NCBI GenBank assembly: GCA_003255065.1
Contig: QAOA01003625.1
Location: 108,041 to 172,040 of the forward strand
Reading direction: 5' to 3'
DNA from: Cercis canadensis
Taxonomy: Eukaryota > Streptophyta > Magnoliopsida > Fabales > Fabaceae
Length of the DNA stretch: 64,000 nucleotides
Part shown: piece after piece, positions 23,132 through 36,144 of the stretch
Layout of the letters: each line of letters opens with the position of its first letter
Position numbering within the stretch: position 1 is the first letter of the stretch
Position numbers and translations under genes: made by a program
The notes under the pieces: generated by a model
What the model was told of the DNA's origin: nothing
Database searches by the model: none
The model's input: the letters and a program-made list of their open reading frames with translations, nothing else

Positions 23132-25790
23132 TTGAAGCTCTTGATTTCGAGGCAAATTGTATCTTCTTCTAGATTGCCTCAATCACCAATTAAAGCACTT
23201 CCTCCCTCTAAGTTATTAGAATCCTCACCAAAATTAACTCCATCTTCTACTCCTCAGTCTTCAAGTTCAGAGAAAACACCTTTGCCATCCAAAAAAGCCA
23301 CACAATCTTCTTCTACACCTTCTTCCACTTCAAGAAACCTCCTTTGTCATCCAAAAGAACCAAAGCATCTTTTTTCATACCATCTTCACCATTTCTTGCT
23401 GTTCAACTTCCAACCTCCAAGTCAGTTCTACGTCCGGCTTCATCTAACTCAACCAAGACAGAGAACAAGACAAATTATGTGCAGCTTGAGACATCATTAA
23501 TATATGCTATACCCAACGAGATCAAATCTTTGATCAAGGAAGACATTGTACCTCATGTTCTGAAGCAACCTTTATCTCCCTTGACTTATAAGGATTACTT
23601 TGCTACCCTCCTCTATGCCGAGGACTTCTACTTAGAGGTAATACTGAATGGCATACATTTGTTTCTGAAATTACCTTATCCCTTGAGTAAATGGTATAAT
23701 ATTTCCTATTAAAAAAATTCAGTCCGCTAATCTTGTTACCAAGTTGTATCTATGCAATTTCAATGACAGAAGCTTTATTTTTATTCTAATAGATGGTGGA
23801 TATAAGTTATATGAGTGGATCCTTTACATAAACCCCTTGGTTGCTTTTCACTTGGAGAAAGATCATGGGAAAAACCAGCCGGTAGCCCCTCTTGGAAAGA
23901 GAAGATGGAAATTAAGCAGCTCTAAAGGCAATCAGATAGTCTTTTAGTTAAAGCAGAATTGACCTAGGTTAGTTAGCAAACTAAAATAATCTGACATGAG
24001 AAAGAAAAACATGTCTTGTGGTTTCAGACTGTACTTTTTACTAGTTTAATTCTTCATGAAACTTGAATTGATAACTATGGGCGGGAGAGGATAAATCATA
24101 TTTATTTTCCCCCTTTCTAATTCTTCCTTCACTTTGTTCTCTTGTTGTCTTATAATCATATTATGAAGAATTCAAGTAATACTGGCAGGCTTATTTTAAC
24201 TTAAATTAGGAAAATGGTACAAAGAAGCCTGAGCTAGAAGCTTACAGGATACAGCTTGAGGTTTGATGTATTCCTGCTTTGTGATTTATCTTCTATGATA
24301 ACTGTTTGTACGTTCTTTCTAGATGTCTTACTGCAAACCACTTTTCGGAGATGAAAAAGAATTTCCCTGAAAAAAGAAGTGCTTGATATAACTCACATTG
24401 TAGCATAAGGGAGGGATGTTTAGCTCCTTATGAGCTGAATTGATGATTAAGCTTCTAAGTTTTTTGAGAAACAGGGATGTTGCTTAGAAGAGAAGCCTCT
24501 TTTGGGAGTTTCATCTAGTATGATATGCTTAAGATGAGATGCAGGCATTACAATATGGTGTACAATACTCTCCTCTGTTATGCTAAGCTAGAATTTAATT
24601 TTAAATTGAAATCATAATTTAGATTCTTTAATTGAAGAGAAGAAGAAATTTGTGAGTGTATTACATTTAACCACAACAGCTATTCTCTATTGTTGATGAA
24701 TATGTTCATGGTAGTAAGATAATGACCTTATGAATCATAGCATGATGTTTTCTAATATGTTGCCGATGTCCTTTTGTGAATTACTTGTAGGATATCAAGC
24801 ACATGCAGTTGAAACTATCAAAATGCAATCTAAGTCTGTTTGGCTTGTAAAAGCTGTTAGAATAGTCAAATTGCATCGTTAGAAATAATATGTGGATTGT
24901 CCAAAAGGTTTTAGTGCATTTTGTGCATTTGCAAAATTTTGGTGCTATAGATTGAGGCCTTCCAAATGTTACAGATGGAAAACTCTTGATTCTTTTTGTT
25001 TGAAATGTAATTTAAACCCATTTTTTGGCCTTCTCCTAACAATTTAATCCTCTGGGATAGTTGGTTTCGTGATATGAAATCACAGTCCTTTTTAAGCCCA
25101 AATGGATTTCATGTGAATGGACTTGTAAAAAGATATAACTAAAACCAATCTTGGGCATTCAAGGAGGAGAGGGGGTGGGGGGGACAATCTTGGGCCTTTT
25201 TGTTAGCTAGTTCCTTGACACTTTTGTCTTCTAACAACATAAACATTGTAAAATATTTCTAGGTCCAAAAATTTCTTTGGAACTAGATTCTGTTATGTGC
25301 TTTTTCACTTTTGCTTGTAATAATTTTTTTGATTTAATTGGCTTTGAAATGGAGCAATTTTAAATTGAAGAATGTGATTTTGAAGTAAAAGTCTGTGAGG
25401 AAGACAAAACTTTTGTTGTGTTTGAGATTGATTTTATAAGAGAGAAGCACTCATTTCTTTTATCAAGGAATTTGGTGTATGCAAAACCTTCAGGCAGTGA
25501 AGTTGAGCCATTTCAAGTAATTTTCCTTAGCTTCTGAATTTGTACAATAGATGATACTATGTTATTTAGCTTTCGAATTGAAGTGTATTCGATTTCTTTG
25601 TTCCATTTATTTTATCACTTGAGATACATTCTCTCTTAATATCTCCTTATTCTTTATTTTTTTGAAGAACAGATTCTAGGCTTACCATCAAATTGTCATG
25701 AAGTGTTGAATTCTTAAAGGCTGAGGAAACTGAACTACAGTAACTTCCCATTACCATTTACTCTGTCACTATATATACCTGAAACTAACA
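23132..25790 (+). pseudogene. SDE3-like gene, truncated pseudogene (copy B)
   Basis: The first exon (about 23132-23637) encodes the Ser/Pro-rich region and the conserved stretch SLIYAIPNEIKSLIKEDI up to DFYLE before a GT donor. A frameshift near 23340 separates its two halves. The second exon (about 25346-25515) has lost its acceptor AG and has an in-frame stop and a small deletion. The third exon is absent: similarity to the intact gene stops at about 25790, exactly where a partial MITE begins. It has one unit of the N-terminal repeat where copy C has two. It lies downstream of RLK1 and its flank, as copy A lies downstream of RLK0. Confidence 0.85.
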
Positions 25791-26010
25791 ACAACTTTCT
25801 CACCCATGGTGGCCCAATATTCCACATTCCTAGGAATAAAACATTTCCACCTCTCTAGGTAGGAATGTTTTGGTGGGAATAGAAGCCAAAATCTATTTTT
25901 GGGAATCTCACATTCCTAGGGATAGATTTTCAACTCTTATTTGGAGAAGAAATATTCACACCCTCACTTTTCGAGAAATGTTGAAACATTCCATGTACCA
26001 AACACTACCT
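25791..26010 (-). mobile_element. Partial PIF/Harbinger-like MITE
   Basis: On the minus strand it begins AGGTAGTGTTTGGTACATGG and runs through AATAAGAGTTGAAAATCTAT. It matches the first half of the fuller element at 31642-32059. The other terminal repeat is missing, and the element ends where the SDE3-like copy B ends. Confidence 0.65.
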
Positions 26011-26935
26011 TAGGGAGGTATAATTTCTGCACATTTTAGATAAGTGATAGAAGATGAACCATAGGGAACAATTATATGCTACGTACAATAGCACAATACA
26101 ATTTACAGAAGCAAGCTCTGCATAAATGATTGACAATGTCATTAGAATAACATTTTCCTTTCTTTTCTCTATACAAGAAAGGGTTTATATATGTTATTTG
26201 AAAGTCCTGCATCAGCATTTTGGTCACAATTCCTATTGACTTTATAGACATGAAGCTCATTAGGCATGCATCCTTTGTTTTTCTTTATCTTTTTTCCTTG
26301 ATCATTTTCTTGAAAAAAAGGAAAAAAATTGGTTGTATAACTACATTTGAAACTGTACTTTGTCTTTCATGAAACATGTGCTAGGGCTTTGAGCTTGACG
26401 TATTACTAATATTCTCACTCATGACTCATTTGTCACGTTTTTAATTCCTGCACAGCAGACATGGCTACTAGAGGCTAAATACTAGAGAGCACCAAGGGAA
26501 GGTAGCATACCAATGTACAGATTTTTAATTCCCACTAGGTTTGCCTATTTATTATTTCTTCCTTCTCACTTCATATCCAATTAATCAACATGAATTGCTT
26601 GTTTTATAACATTACTGCTCAATTCTTCATCCTCATATATCATATAGAATAGTCTTCACTAACAATTTTGGATTTGAGTTATCAAAACTATCATGGCCAA
26701 AAGAAAAAAATTATCACAACTAGAATAAAAGATTTTAAGAATGATAATTTGGTTGACTGCATTAGTTGTTAAGAACACTAAATTGATTTGAGGCATTTTT
26801 AAATTGTTAATATGCATACAAATTTGAATTATTCTGCAAAAGTTAATACTACGGTATTTCACACACCTGAACTTGAGTTTGAAGCCCTTTGATATGTTGA
26901 ACAGCCAAATCCAGCATGTCTGAATAGCTTGTTTG

Positions 26936-29900
26936 CTGCAATGACATTTTCAAGACAAGGTTTAGCCTTTTGCATACTTACTTTACATACTGATTTGACA
27001 TATAAAAAAAATGTATGCTGACCTACCCATTCCAAGTGAAGAAACTAACGTTTAAACAAGAGGTTTCTATACTTGAAATAATGCTCTCAACTTTTCTAAA
27101 AGGATAACTTATCCTCACTTCTGTAATCCTTGTTTCTCTTCACTATGAGGATGCTTTTCACAGCCCTAGAAGAGTCCCCTACTAAGGGGTTCTAACTCTA
27201 AGAAAGTCCTACTCTTTTTATATCTTGCAGATAATTCCTTATCTCAAACTTTAGTCTATCAACATTATATCCTCAAAATCATACCTCCACAGGACTCCCA
27301 CACAAACAACATTGAAATTAGAAATCATACCTTCACATGCATTTAAATGGCTGATTTGGAATAAAAAATCAATTTTTTAATGTTGCATTAGCATCCTCCG
27401 TTAGGTTTTTAATAGCACACTTATGAGGAATCAAAACTACTCATTTTGTGAAAATAGAATGACTAAATAGTTCATTTAAGAGTAGGAAAACCAAATCGTC
27501 TGTTTTGCTAAAATAAAGGGACCAAAACTGCAATTAAGCGTAATATCTGAGGTTACACATGCAACAATTCTCTTACAATTTGGTACCAAAATCCAAGTTC
27601 GTCTAGTTTTCTTCTCATGTGATGGTGGATTCTGAAGAAGAGTGTATATAGGAAGAACTGCAATCTGCTTTCAACCTTAAACTGTAGCACATTGCCCTAC
27701 TCTTTTAAGTCGTTATTGCGAATGGCATTTGCCATTTGATCTGACTCCAAATCAATTATTTTTCCTATATCTTAAATACTGAACACATGATCTAGAATTA
27801 AAAAGAAAAAAAAAATTAAATCATGCACTGTGTATTAAACAAGAATATACCAAATACAAATGGAATCCTAACTCTTGGGTGGCTACTTGAAATTTAAAAA
27901 GAAAGCTTCTATTAACTAAAGCAAGACAAATTTGTATCCTTCTAAGTCCAGATCATATGTTCAACATGTGAGTTATCAAATAGTAGGGTAATGTACAATG
28001 ACTAACAAATAAGGGGGAACATTGTAAATCATCATACAGATAAGGGTGAAAAGTGCAATTGTCCCGATTTTCTGTATCGATTTTTCTTGACACTTGAAGA
28101 TAAAGACACAGCTCTATGTTCCAAAGAGATTCAAAGCAAGAAACTGATCAACAGAGGTTAAAGATTTATAAATATTTTGAAAGCAGAATGCCTATACTAC
28201 AACCTAAACCAGAATATCAAAACCATCTACAACCAAGTAAATAATAAAGTAATCGCGCCTCGGTTAGCCACTGGTTTTATAATCAAGCAGCAAACACTGG
28301 CAGAGAAAATATATGTTCTTTTATTTAGTGGAGATTGATGAGTACCATGGCCAAAAAATGACTGATGATGAAGAGATAGTTTTGAAATTGAGGAAGTGAA
28401 AATACAGAATAAAAAATTGTTTCAATCTGCACAAATAGGAATCCCAAGGAGCAGATAATTCTAGCTGAAAATCCAAAAGATCAAGGAGAGCGCTCAAAAG
28501 TCATCGGCTGATGCGAGTTATAACACAAGGTCTCATGAGCAAAGAGTTGACAAGGAAAAATCACCTCAAATTGCATTTATACACTTAATTTGATAAAAAG
28601 CAATTTCAAATTGTTTGACGGGAGATTATGTCAACATAGTATTTAGATATAGTCAAAAGAAAATAATACACTATAGGAAAAACTAATATAGAAGGTCAGA
28701 AAGAGAGCACATTCCCCTGAGACAGCATCACCTCAACATGCCTCAAATAGGATTTGATTGCATGAAGCTTCCCAACATGTTGAAAGGTGAAAAAAAAAAT
28801 GGTATAGACAATTTCCATTCCATTTCCTCATTTAATTTTATTTATCTAAAGATATCACAAACAAAATCCAAAAGGAAGTAAAACCAAAGGAAAGAAATAA
28901 TAGCAATGCAATAGGAGGCTCGCATCATAAAAAATTGGTAGCATAAAAATAAAGTTCAAAAGCAAAAGAAAAGAACAATAAAAGATACCAACTCATAGCC
29001 TCAAAGGTGTTCTTGGATGCCACTCGCGGAGATTAAAATGCCTGATTGAACTCCCCGGATAACATTCTCCATATATGTAGGTATAAATCTATGTATATCT
29101 ACTAAAATATCTCAGTAGGAGATGTCTTGTGTAGGTAGACCTCATGGGAGGAGGGCCTTGTCTAACAACTCTCAGGGATTCAACTACTCTTAGCAATCAT
29201 CATATTTTTAACTTGTTAGTAAGAGTTATGAAAACCATTCTTAATCCCCTACTTAACAGTTTAACCTTTTATGTTTAGTGGTTCTTTAGCAGAAATACTA
29301 GGATCTGTTTGACCAAGTAGACTAGAATTCAATTTTTCAGTAGTAAATTGGTGTTTTCAAACCAAATGGGTTCTCAGTTACAGGTGTGTTATAGCTAGAA
29401 AAACCATGCCTGGGACCTTTGCTTCTAGGTAAAGTGGATCTTCAGTGCAAGTTAATCAAAAGCACTTGGTCAAATTCTTATACCATATAGAAACACCATA
29501 TAAAATAAAACAAGGTTAAACATGCATATGAAACTCATGATGAAAAGCATTAAGGCATCAATGAATTACTAATATCAGAGTCACAAATGCATAGGACAGA
29601 TCTGCAAGCTTGGCCTTAGCTCATTTAGTTATCTGTGAGGCTCAATCTCAAGTCAAGCTCCATTAGTAATTAATCACTAATTAAATGACCATCCACCGAT
29701 TACATCTTATTAGCATTTGATGCCATAAATTGGTATCCTCCATAGTTTTGCCCTACTCAGCCCTCAATCAAGACTGAAACACAAGACAAAGTTCATGTAT
29801 AGAAACTAAAATTAGATTGAGCATGCACCGAAACTCAATCACAAGGGAAGCCTAGAGAGTTCAATATGAATAGTTGATAGTAATCCCCTCATTATATATC

Positions 29901-30105
29901 TGAGAGGCTCGTTTATAGTGCAGCATCATCCTATTTTCAGTCTAAGTTAATCAAAGTAGCTGGTTGTATTCTTAATGGCCCTTAATTAAACGGGGATACG
30001 CTCCATGATTCATTTAAAAGTATAAATAAAAATTAAAATAACATTGAGCATGAACTATAGACTTAAACATCAATAATAGCTAAGAAAGAAAGAAACTACC
30101 ATTAC
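26936..30105. other. Large intron of the bHLH gene
   Basis: This 3.2-kb interval between two bHLH exons holds no recognisable gene or repeat. Short T- and A-rich runs occur throughout. Confidence 0.6.
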
Positions 30106-31641
30106 GTTATCCATATTAGGTACAAGCTCCTGTAATTTCTTCAGCTTCCCACATATTTGAGTTCTTCTCTCCTGCATGCATGAACAAATGATAACAGAAA
30201 TCAATTGATTTTGATGAGCACATAGGAGAGGGAATAGAAGGATTACATTTAACTGCAACAAGGGAGCAAAAGAGAAAAATCCTGTGAGATATTCTAGTTA
30301 GTTTTAAATCTTTGATAGTCACATAAGTGGAAACCCACCATTCAACGCTATACTTCCCTTTTTCCCACTCAATTAGCTGTTGCAGAAACTATTTACACTC
30401 TTCAATACTAATCACAGACAAATTGCATCTACATAAATGGCGCAATAGATTTCTAGATAATGATGTATAAATAGCCTGAGGTCCTCACGATTTCAATTTT
30501 TCATCATGTAAGAATAAAGATTTTAATGTTGGAAGTCTTCCCATGGTCAAACTTAGGTATTCATTAGAATACATCGGAAGAACGTAGCTGCACATCTAAA
30601 CCTAAGGCCACTTTGTTTAACTAATAATTTGATGTATATGCAATGTAAATCATAACTACATAAATGTTAAAGGCTCTATTGTAGGATATTTAGATAGGAA
30701 AAGACTGCAAAAGAATGGAATACGAGGAAGCATAGCTCACTGCTTTGTTTGACTATATCTCTTTATGAAGAACTTAACTTTCAAAAGAAGGTTTCTCATT
30801 TGTTTAAAGTACTTCCCCTAAATAATCAAAAATACTTCTATCTTGTATCTTCAACCCAAGCTCAGCAATCCTCAAAAGCCAAACACAAAAAATGCAAATC
30901 GTTGCATGTATGAAATTCAAGTGCATATATAGCAAATGTTTTAAATCTTAGTAAAAATATAGAGACCAAATCCTTAAAATGGACAAAAGAAAGCCACAAT
31001 TATGTTTTAATAAGAACAGCAACCTTTCCATCATGCACATCAAACCTAGAAATGAGGCAGGTCATAATGCTAATAAAATGTTAAGAGAGTCTGTTTAAAA
31101 GAAAAATTCACTAACACGTTCTGCAATGCTTCGTGGATGAGTGGCACATCCTCTCTTAGCACGGATTTTTGATGGGACAGAATCTTCAGGAATATGAAGT
31201 AGCTTCTCCACTGTTGCCATTTCCAGAGTTGTCTGTGGCAGGCTAAACTGAAGTGAACAAATAAAAGACATAATTAGTAAAGTGGCCAATGAAGTCTTAT
31301 TCAAGATAAATGGTAGCATTAAGAAAAAATGCACCATCTTCTAATTATATGAGAACTACTATATTATATTTATAAACTGGAAGATAATGCTAGATGAGCA
31401 AAATTATGTTCATCTGTTTGGGAGATTTTAAAGCTTGTCCTATTGTGATCTCAATAAATGAGTTTAGAAGTTTGTTTCCAAAACAAGAAAAATATTGGAA
31501 AAAATGGTAAGATGATTGACTTCAATCATCATTTTACTATGCATTCCCAGTAACTGACATATGAATTAATTAACAATGTGTGTCCAAATTTTTTATTTTT
31601 TTTCTCTATGGTATAGTGCATTTGAGTCTTCTGGTGCATAA

Positions 31642-32059
31642 AGATAGTGTTTTGTACCAGAAATATTTTGACATTCCTAGGAAAGTGAAATTTGGAATAT
31701 TTCTTTCACATGTTTGGTATAAGAGTTGAAAGTCTATGTTTTGGAATGTGAGATTTCTAAGAATGGGTTTATCCTTTATTTTCACCAAAATATTCACATA
31801 TAGAGAGGTGAGAATGCCAGGTGAGAATGTCGGATTCTTAAGAATATAGAATGTTGGTCCATTGTGAGTGGGGTCACAAGTCACCATTGAGCACCGACCA
31901 CTACCCACCACCCATCACAAATCAGCGGCAGCAGATGGTGGTGCCACATTCTCATGAATGCTAAGTGCGTACCAAATACGAGAATGGAACACCTTTAGAA
32001 ATGTAGGAAATGTGGCATTCTCAAGAATAAAAATTCAAAACTTGAACCAAACACTACCT
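31642..32059 (+). mobile_element. PIF/Harbinger-like MITE in a bHLH intron
   Basis: The ends are inverted repeats (AGATAGTGTTTTGT at the left; AGGTAGTGTTTGGT on the minus strand at the right), and the three-base duplication TAA flanks both sides (31639-31641 and 32060-32062). It is about 418 bases with no coding capacity. A 3-base TWA target is typical of PIF/Harbinger. The partial element at 25791-26010 is a relative. Confidence 0.75.
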
Positions 32060-32419
32060 TAAGCACATATTACTTATTATTAAGATTCTTCTTCAATGAA
32101 TCATCAAAGAAACTTCATACTTGAGAATCCAACACGTTGAGACAGTTAAGAATGTCTCCATCAATATTCTTAGCATGCTTACTTGGCGGTGCAGAAAACA
32201 CAATGGAGTTTGAATTATCCCATGTGTCCATTCCAAAGCTGGTATAATAATGTGTACTTCTAATGCCATCAACAACGTTTTCGCTCACCTCTGATATATC
32301 AGAAAGAGAATCTTTCCCAATGAAGCTCAACTGAGACTTCAACCTTGACACGCCATGGCCATTACTAGAGACGCCTTGCGAGCTATAGCTTCCAGAGCCC
32401 CTTGAAATTGAGAAGCCTG

Positions 32420-34480
32420 CTGCAAATTTATACAGAATTATAATATGCTTCAACATGAATGGAAATAACAACGAAAATAACAATACTGATTACAAGCATA
32501 CTAATTGTTACACGTCACTCTTAATTTTCAAACTCATAAGACATGCACAATTTTATTTTTTTTCTTGGTATCAAAAAATGATAGTAAAAATATGTTACTC
32601 TAATATTACCAGACAAGACGCTAGTGGCATGCATGCTTGAAATCATAGAAAGGGGGCAAACAGAGGACCCACTAGAGAATTACCTCCAAGACAATTTTTT
32701 AGCCCTTAAAGGAGGTTACTCAACTAGTCTCTAGGTGCAAAGGAATTTCCTTGATGAGAGTTGCCCAACATACGAGATTTTTGCTTGTAGGAGATAAGAT
32801 ATGCACAATTGATTTCTCAACTTCAATGATAAAAGTTTACTTTTTTCCAACCTAACATGCATGTAAGTCTGATTAAGTCTCCCTGTGACAATGACTTTTT
32901 TCTATCTAGATTGAACAAAACAATTAAAATTGAATAACAAAATAACTCTGCAACAAGTTAGCAGAAGTAGGAAAAGTTACAATCTTCACATTGTTAGTAA
33001 TCACCCTACTTGAGTTGCAGATTATATGATACAGTAGCCACTAAATGAAATTTCAATTCATGCTATAGACAGGAAGATTTGCAGTACTTTAATTTGCCCC
33101 ATATTTATGTCTTTCTATCTTTCTTTCTTTCTTTTTTTCCCTTTTGCTTAAAATAATTAGATTAGCGAAGATTAGACTAATTTAATGGTTACAATTAGTT
33201 ATTTTATTCAGGTTCCCTAACTGTATATAGAATTTAAACTTTTTCATTTAAAATTCAAATCCCTTTGGCCTCCCTAGAATTTTAGAATTTTTATATATGT
33301 CCCCCAAATTATTAAACTTGACATATGACCCTCCTAATCCCGATGGCTGCATAGTATTCTATACATTCACATTTTAAGTTCCAATTAGCTCTGTTTCATA
33401 TAGTATGCATGTATTGCGAGGTAGTTTTAAATATTTTTACTGTCTTATAACCTTTAGTCTTGTGCCCTAGAGAAAATTCCCCCTTACACCACTGGTTGAT
33501 TAATCTATTAGAAAGAATTTCTTCTTCCATTTTTCCTGGTTTTCTTTTTGGTTTTAACGGTAAGAGTATACTCGGGCCAGCTTTTGTGCACTGAAAGTAA
33601 ATCATTCCCACACCCCCCACATCTACCCGGGACATTCAAGAAAAAAATCCCCCTAGGTGCTGGCCCCAGGATTCTATTTTCCCTAATTGCTTACTAAGAA
33701 AACCATTACCTTTGTGTTTGCATTTGGATTTCTTCCACCCATTTCTTTACAGTCTAAATATCTACTGAAACACACTCATTTTATTCAAGGATCTCTACCC
33801 TACATTAATTTGGTATCAAAGTTAAACTCTATCTATTTTACTTATAAGAGCAACTTTACCAATAGTTCCTTGGTAATTCAACCTCAAGGGATAAACAAGA
33901 CATAAAGAATGATGAATCAATGTTCACAATAAGTGAGAAGCCTGTGCCGAGATCGAATCAAAGCATGAATTTGGATGCTAAAGATGATGATGAAGCCCTA
34001 GACCAACCATTCTTGAGGAACACCATAAACTGTTCCATATTCCAATTAAAGACATAAAATTGACAGATTAGATATTTTTGCCAGCTACATTAACAGATTA
34101 GATGGTATCATGAGACTGTAGGAATAGAATCCTTTCACAAAAGTGCCAACCAAATAAAGGGTTAGGAGATAACATGACAGTGTAGGAATAAATCCTTGTT
34201 AGGAATGGATGGAGCATCTTGTTTCAGCATGTTAATATATGGTACAGCTGAGGAATATTTCACTTGATTTTCAAAAGGGAATCCAAGCATGAAAAAATTT
34301 CAGCCATAATCTATGCCTCAATCTACGGCTAAGGGTGCAAACAAACTTAGCATCTCCTTAGACTAACAAGGAAAATCTTCATGTAGGATTTTGCTTGAAA
34401 ATTATGCATCCAATCCAAACAATAACTTTTTCAGGAGAAAAAAAAAAAAGTAAAAGATCATTTTAGTCTTTTAAAAATGC
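32420..34480. other. Spacer upstream of the bHLH exons
   Basis: No first bHLH exon or other gene was recognised on either strand. A TTTCTTTC run lies at about 33115-33140. Confidence 0.5.
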
Positions 34481-34487
34481 AGCAAAA

Positions 34488-34672
34488 ATCATTTGAGTTC
34501 TTAAAATTTTATTTATATCACTAAGTCTATGAAAATTCAAAAAATCAATCAAAACAGTCTTTTTTTTTTTTTTTACTATTACTTGGGCCCTTAAAAAGAT
34601 TAATTTAGTTCACTTTTTGAACTTTCAAGACTTAAGTGATACAAAAATAAAATAAAATTGTAGGAACATAAA
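34488..34672. repeat. Inverted-repeat (MITE-like) element
   Basis: The left arm 34488-34548 (CATTTGAGTTCTTAAAATTT) pairs with the complement of the right arm 34612-34672 over about 55 bases with several mismatches, around a T-rich core at 34561-34574. No target duplication was resolved. The family is unknown. Confidence 0.55.
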
Positions 34673-35106
34673 CAAAATATAATAGCGTCAGTTTATTTCT
34701 CTAGGGAAAGAAAGGAAGAAGGTAGAAAGAAAATGGAAGAAGAGAAAATATAATGATGTGATAATTTTTGTGCTTTTGATACCGCATCAGTTTTTTTTAT
34801 TGTCATATAGACAAGCCATTTGTCATGTTAGTACTAAACTGACAGAGTTATAACTAGGCGACAGTAGGGACTCAATTAAAAAAATTTCAAACTATAAAGA
34901 TCCTAAAAGAAAAAAAAAAATTATAGGAACATGATTCAAAATTCATCCAAACTATAAAAACCTACAATATATTTAAATTTTTAGAATATAAATATATAAA
35001 ATAAAATCACTTTCATGTGTTATTTCATCCTAATCTAATTAATTGCTTTATTTAAGCGAAAATACTTAAATATGAAAGATTAGCTAATGCCGTTTCTTTT
35101 TCTTTC

Positions 35107-35710
35107 GGCCTTTTGACTCAAAAATTGCAGTTTTATGAAGTTATTACCAAAATATAACACATTTGAAAGTATTTACACAAATATTACAATTTTTTAAAAT
35201 TCAAAAACAAAATCAAAAAAACTTTTTTGCAGGTGGTGGGCCCTACTAAACACGCCGTGAGCCAATTGGCGTGTTCCCACTGAACATGTCATAGCTCAGC
35301 TGGCGTGTCCCAACTGTCAGCATCCATTTCTTTTTCTCTTTCCCACCCCATCAGCCCCCTCCCCTCTCTCCTTTCTTTCTCTCTTTCCGCCCCTTTCTTT
35401 TTGTTTCCAAAGGTTCCATCACCCCCCCTCCCTCCCCTCTCTCCTTTCTTTTTCTCTCTCCGCCCCTTTCTTTTTGTTTTCAAAGGACAGAGTTTAAAAC
35501 AAAGACAGAGTTGAAGTGGGACACGCCGGCTAAGTTATGGCATGTTCTGTGGGAACATACCGACGGGTCTACGGCATGTTCGGTAGGGCCCACCACTTGC
35601 AAGTTTTTTTTTTTGAATTTTAAAAAACTGTAATATTTATGTAAATACTTTCAAATATGTTATATTTTAGTAATATCTTTATAAAACTGTAATTTTTGAG
35701 TCAAAAGGCC
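35107..35710. mobile_element. Long-terminal-inverted-repeat DNA element
   Basis: Arms of roughly 200 bases (35107 to about 35320 and about 35510-35710) are inverted copies. Both outer ends read GGCCTTTTGACTCAAAAATT on the inward strand. The core (35335-35486) is strongly pyrimidine-rich and contains a tandem duplication at 35361-35413 and 35433-35486. Long arms without coding sequence suggest a non-autonomous Mutator-like element. Flanking T/C-rich sequence hides any 9-base duplication. Within each arm a GC-rich palindromic motif (CACGCCGTGAGCC, TTGGCGTGTTC) recurs. Confidence 0.75.
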
Positions 35711-35943
35711 TTTTCCCTTTTTGTTTAGAAATCAGAATCCAATCCGAGTGAAATGGAATGTATGCTTAAGAAAATGGAGGAGCATCTAATTATATTCAAT
35801 AAAGAGAGAAATGTTGCGTTATACGATAGACACATTCTCCACATTAAACCTGCTCACACTGCATAGCATGTACACCTCTTATTTTTTAGCACCAGTACCA
35901 CCTATCAATGCCTAAGTAAGTGTCTCCAAAGCAATCACTTTCT

Positions 35944-36130
35944 ACTAATAAGCGTGTAGATCAGTTGATAAAGGGTTGTTCTAGCTTAACTAAGGATCTT
36001 GAGTTCGAGCTCTCGAGAATGCAACTATGTCTGTTGGGAGAGCTTTATCACCCTTGTGATCCTTCCCGGCTCGAAACCGGATTAGTCGGGCAAAGCCCAG
36101 ACACCGATAAAAAACCAAAAAAAAAAAAAA
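35944..36130 (+). mobile_element. tRNA-derived SINE with perfect target duplication
   Basis: The element begins ACTAATAAGCGTGTAGATCA, contains an A-box-like TAGATCAGTTGATA and a B-box-like GAGTTCGAGCTC, and ends in a run of A. The 14-base duplication AGCAATCACTTTCT lies at 35930-35943 and again at 36131-36144 without mismatch. The perfect duplication suggests a recent insertion. It resembles the Au-type SINEs of plants; the family is not confirmed. Confidence 0.88.
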
Positions 36131-36144
36131 AGCAATCACTTTCT

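Larger units (their letters stand above)
26867..32419 (-). pseudogene. bHLH transcription factor (bHLH128/FBH-like), partial
   Basis: Four minus-strand exons with usable splice sites were found: about 32419-32121, 31247-31116, 30171-30106 and 26935-26867. They encode an N-terminal regulatory stretch (YYTSFGMDTWDNSN), the family hallmark IRAKRGCATHPRSIAER, the basic/helix-1 part ERRTQICGKLKKLQELVPNM and helix 2 QTSYSDMLDLAVQHIKGLQ. The family binds E-box or CACGTG-type DNA as a dimer in the nucleus. RRTQICG replaces the usual RRTRISG, so an Arg of the basic region is lost, and the final Lys of helix 1 is Asn. I found neither the first exon (GLxRYGSAPGS type) nor the Cys-rich last exon, so the gene is probably a decayed fragment. 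A functional gene with unrecognised end exons is the alternative. Confidence 0.75.

Noticed and set aside
35289-35483. Lys/Arg/Glu-rich 64-codon frame on the minus strand
   Set aside because: It is a translation of the C/T-rich core of the inverted-repeat element, not a gene.
35997-36008. B-box-like sequence suggesting a tRNA gene
   Set aside because: No cloverleaf forms; the A-rich tail and 14-base target duplication show a SINE.
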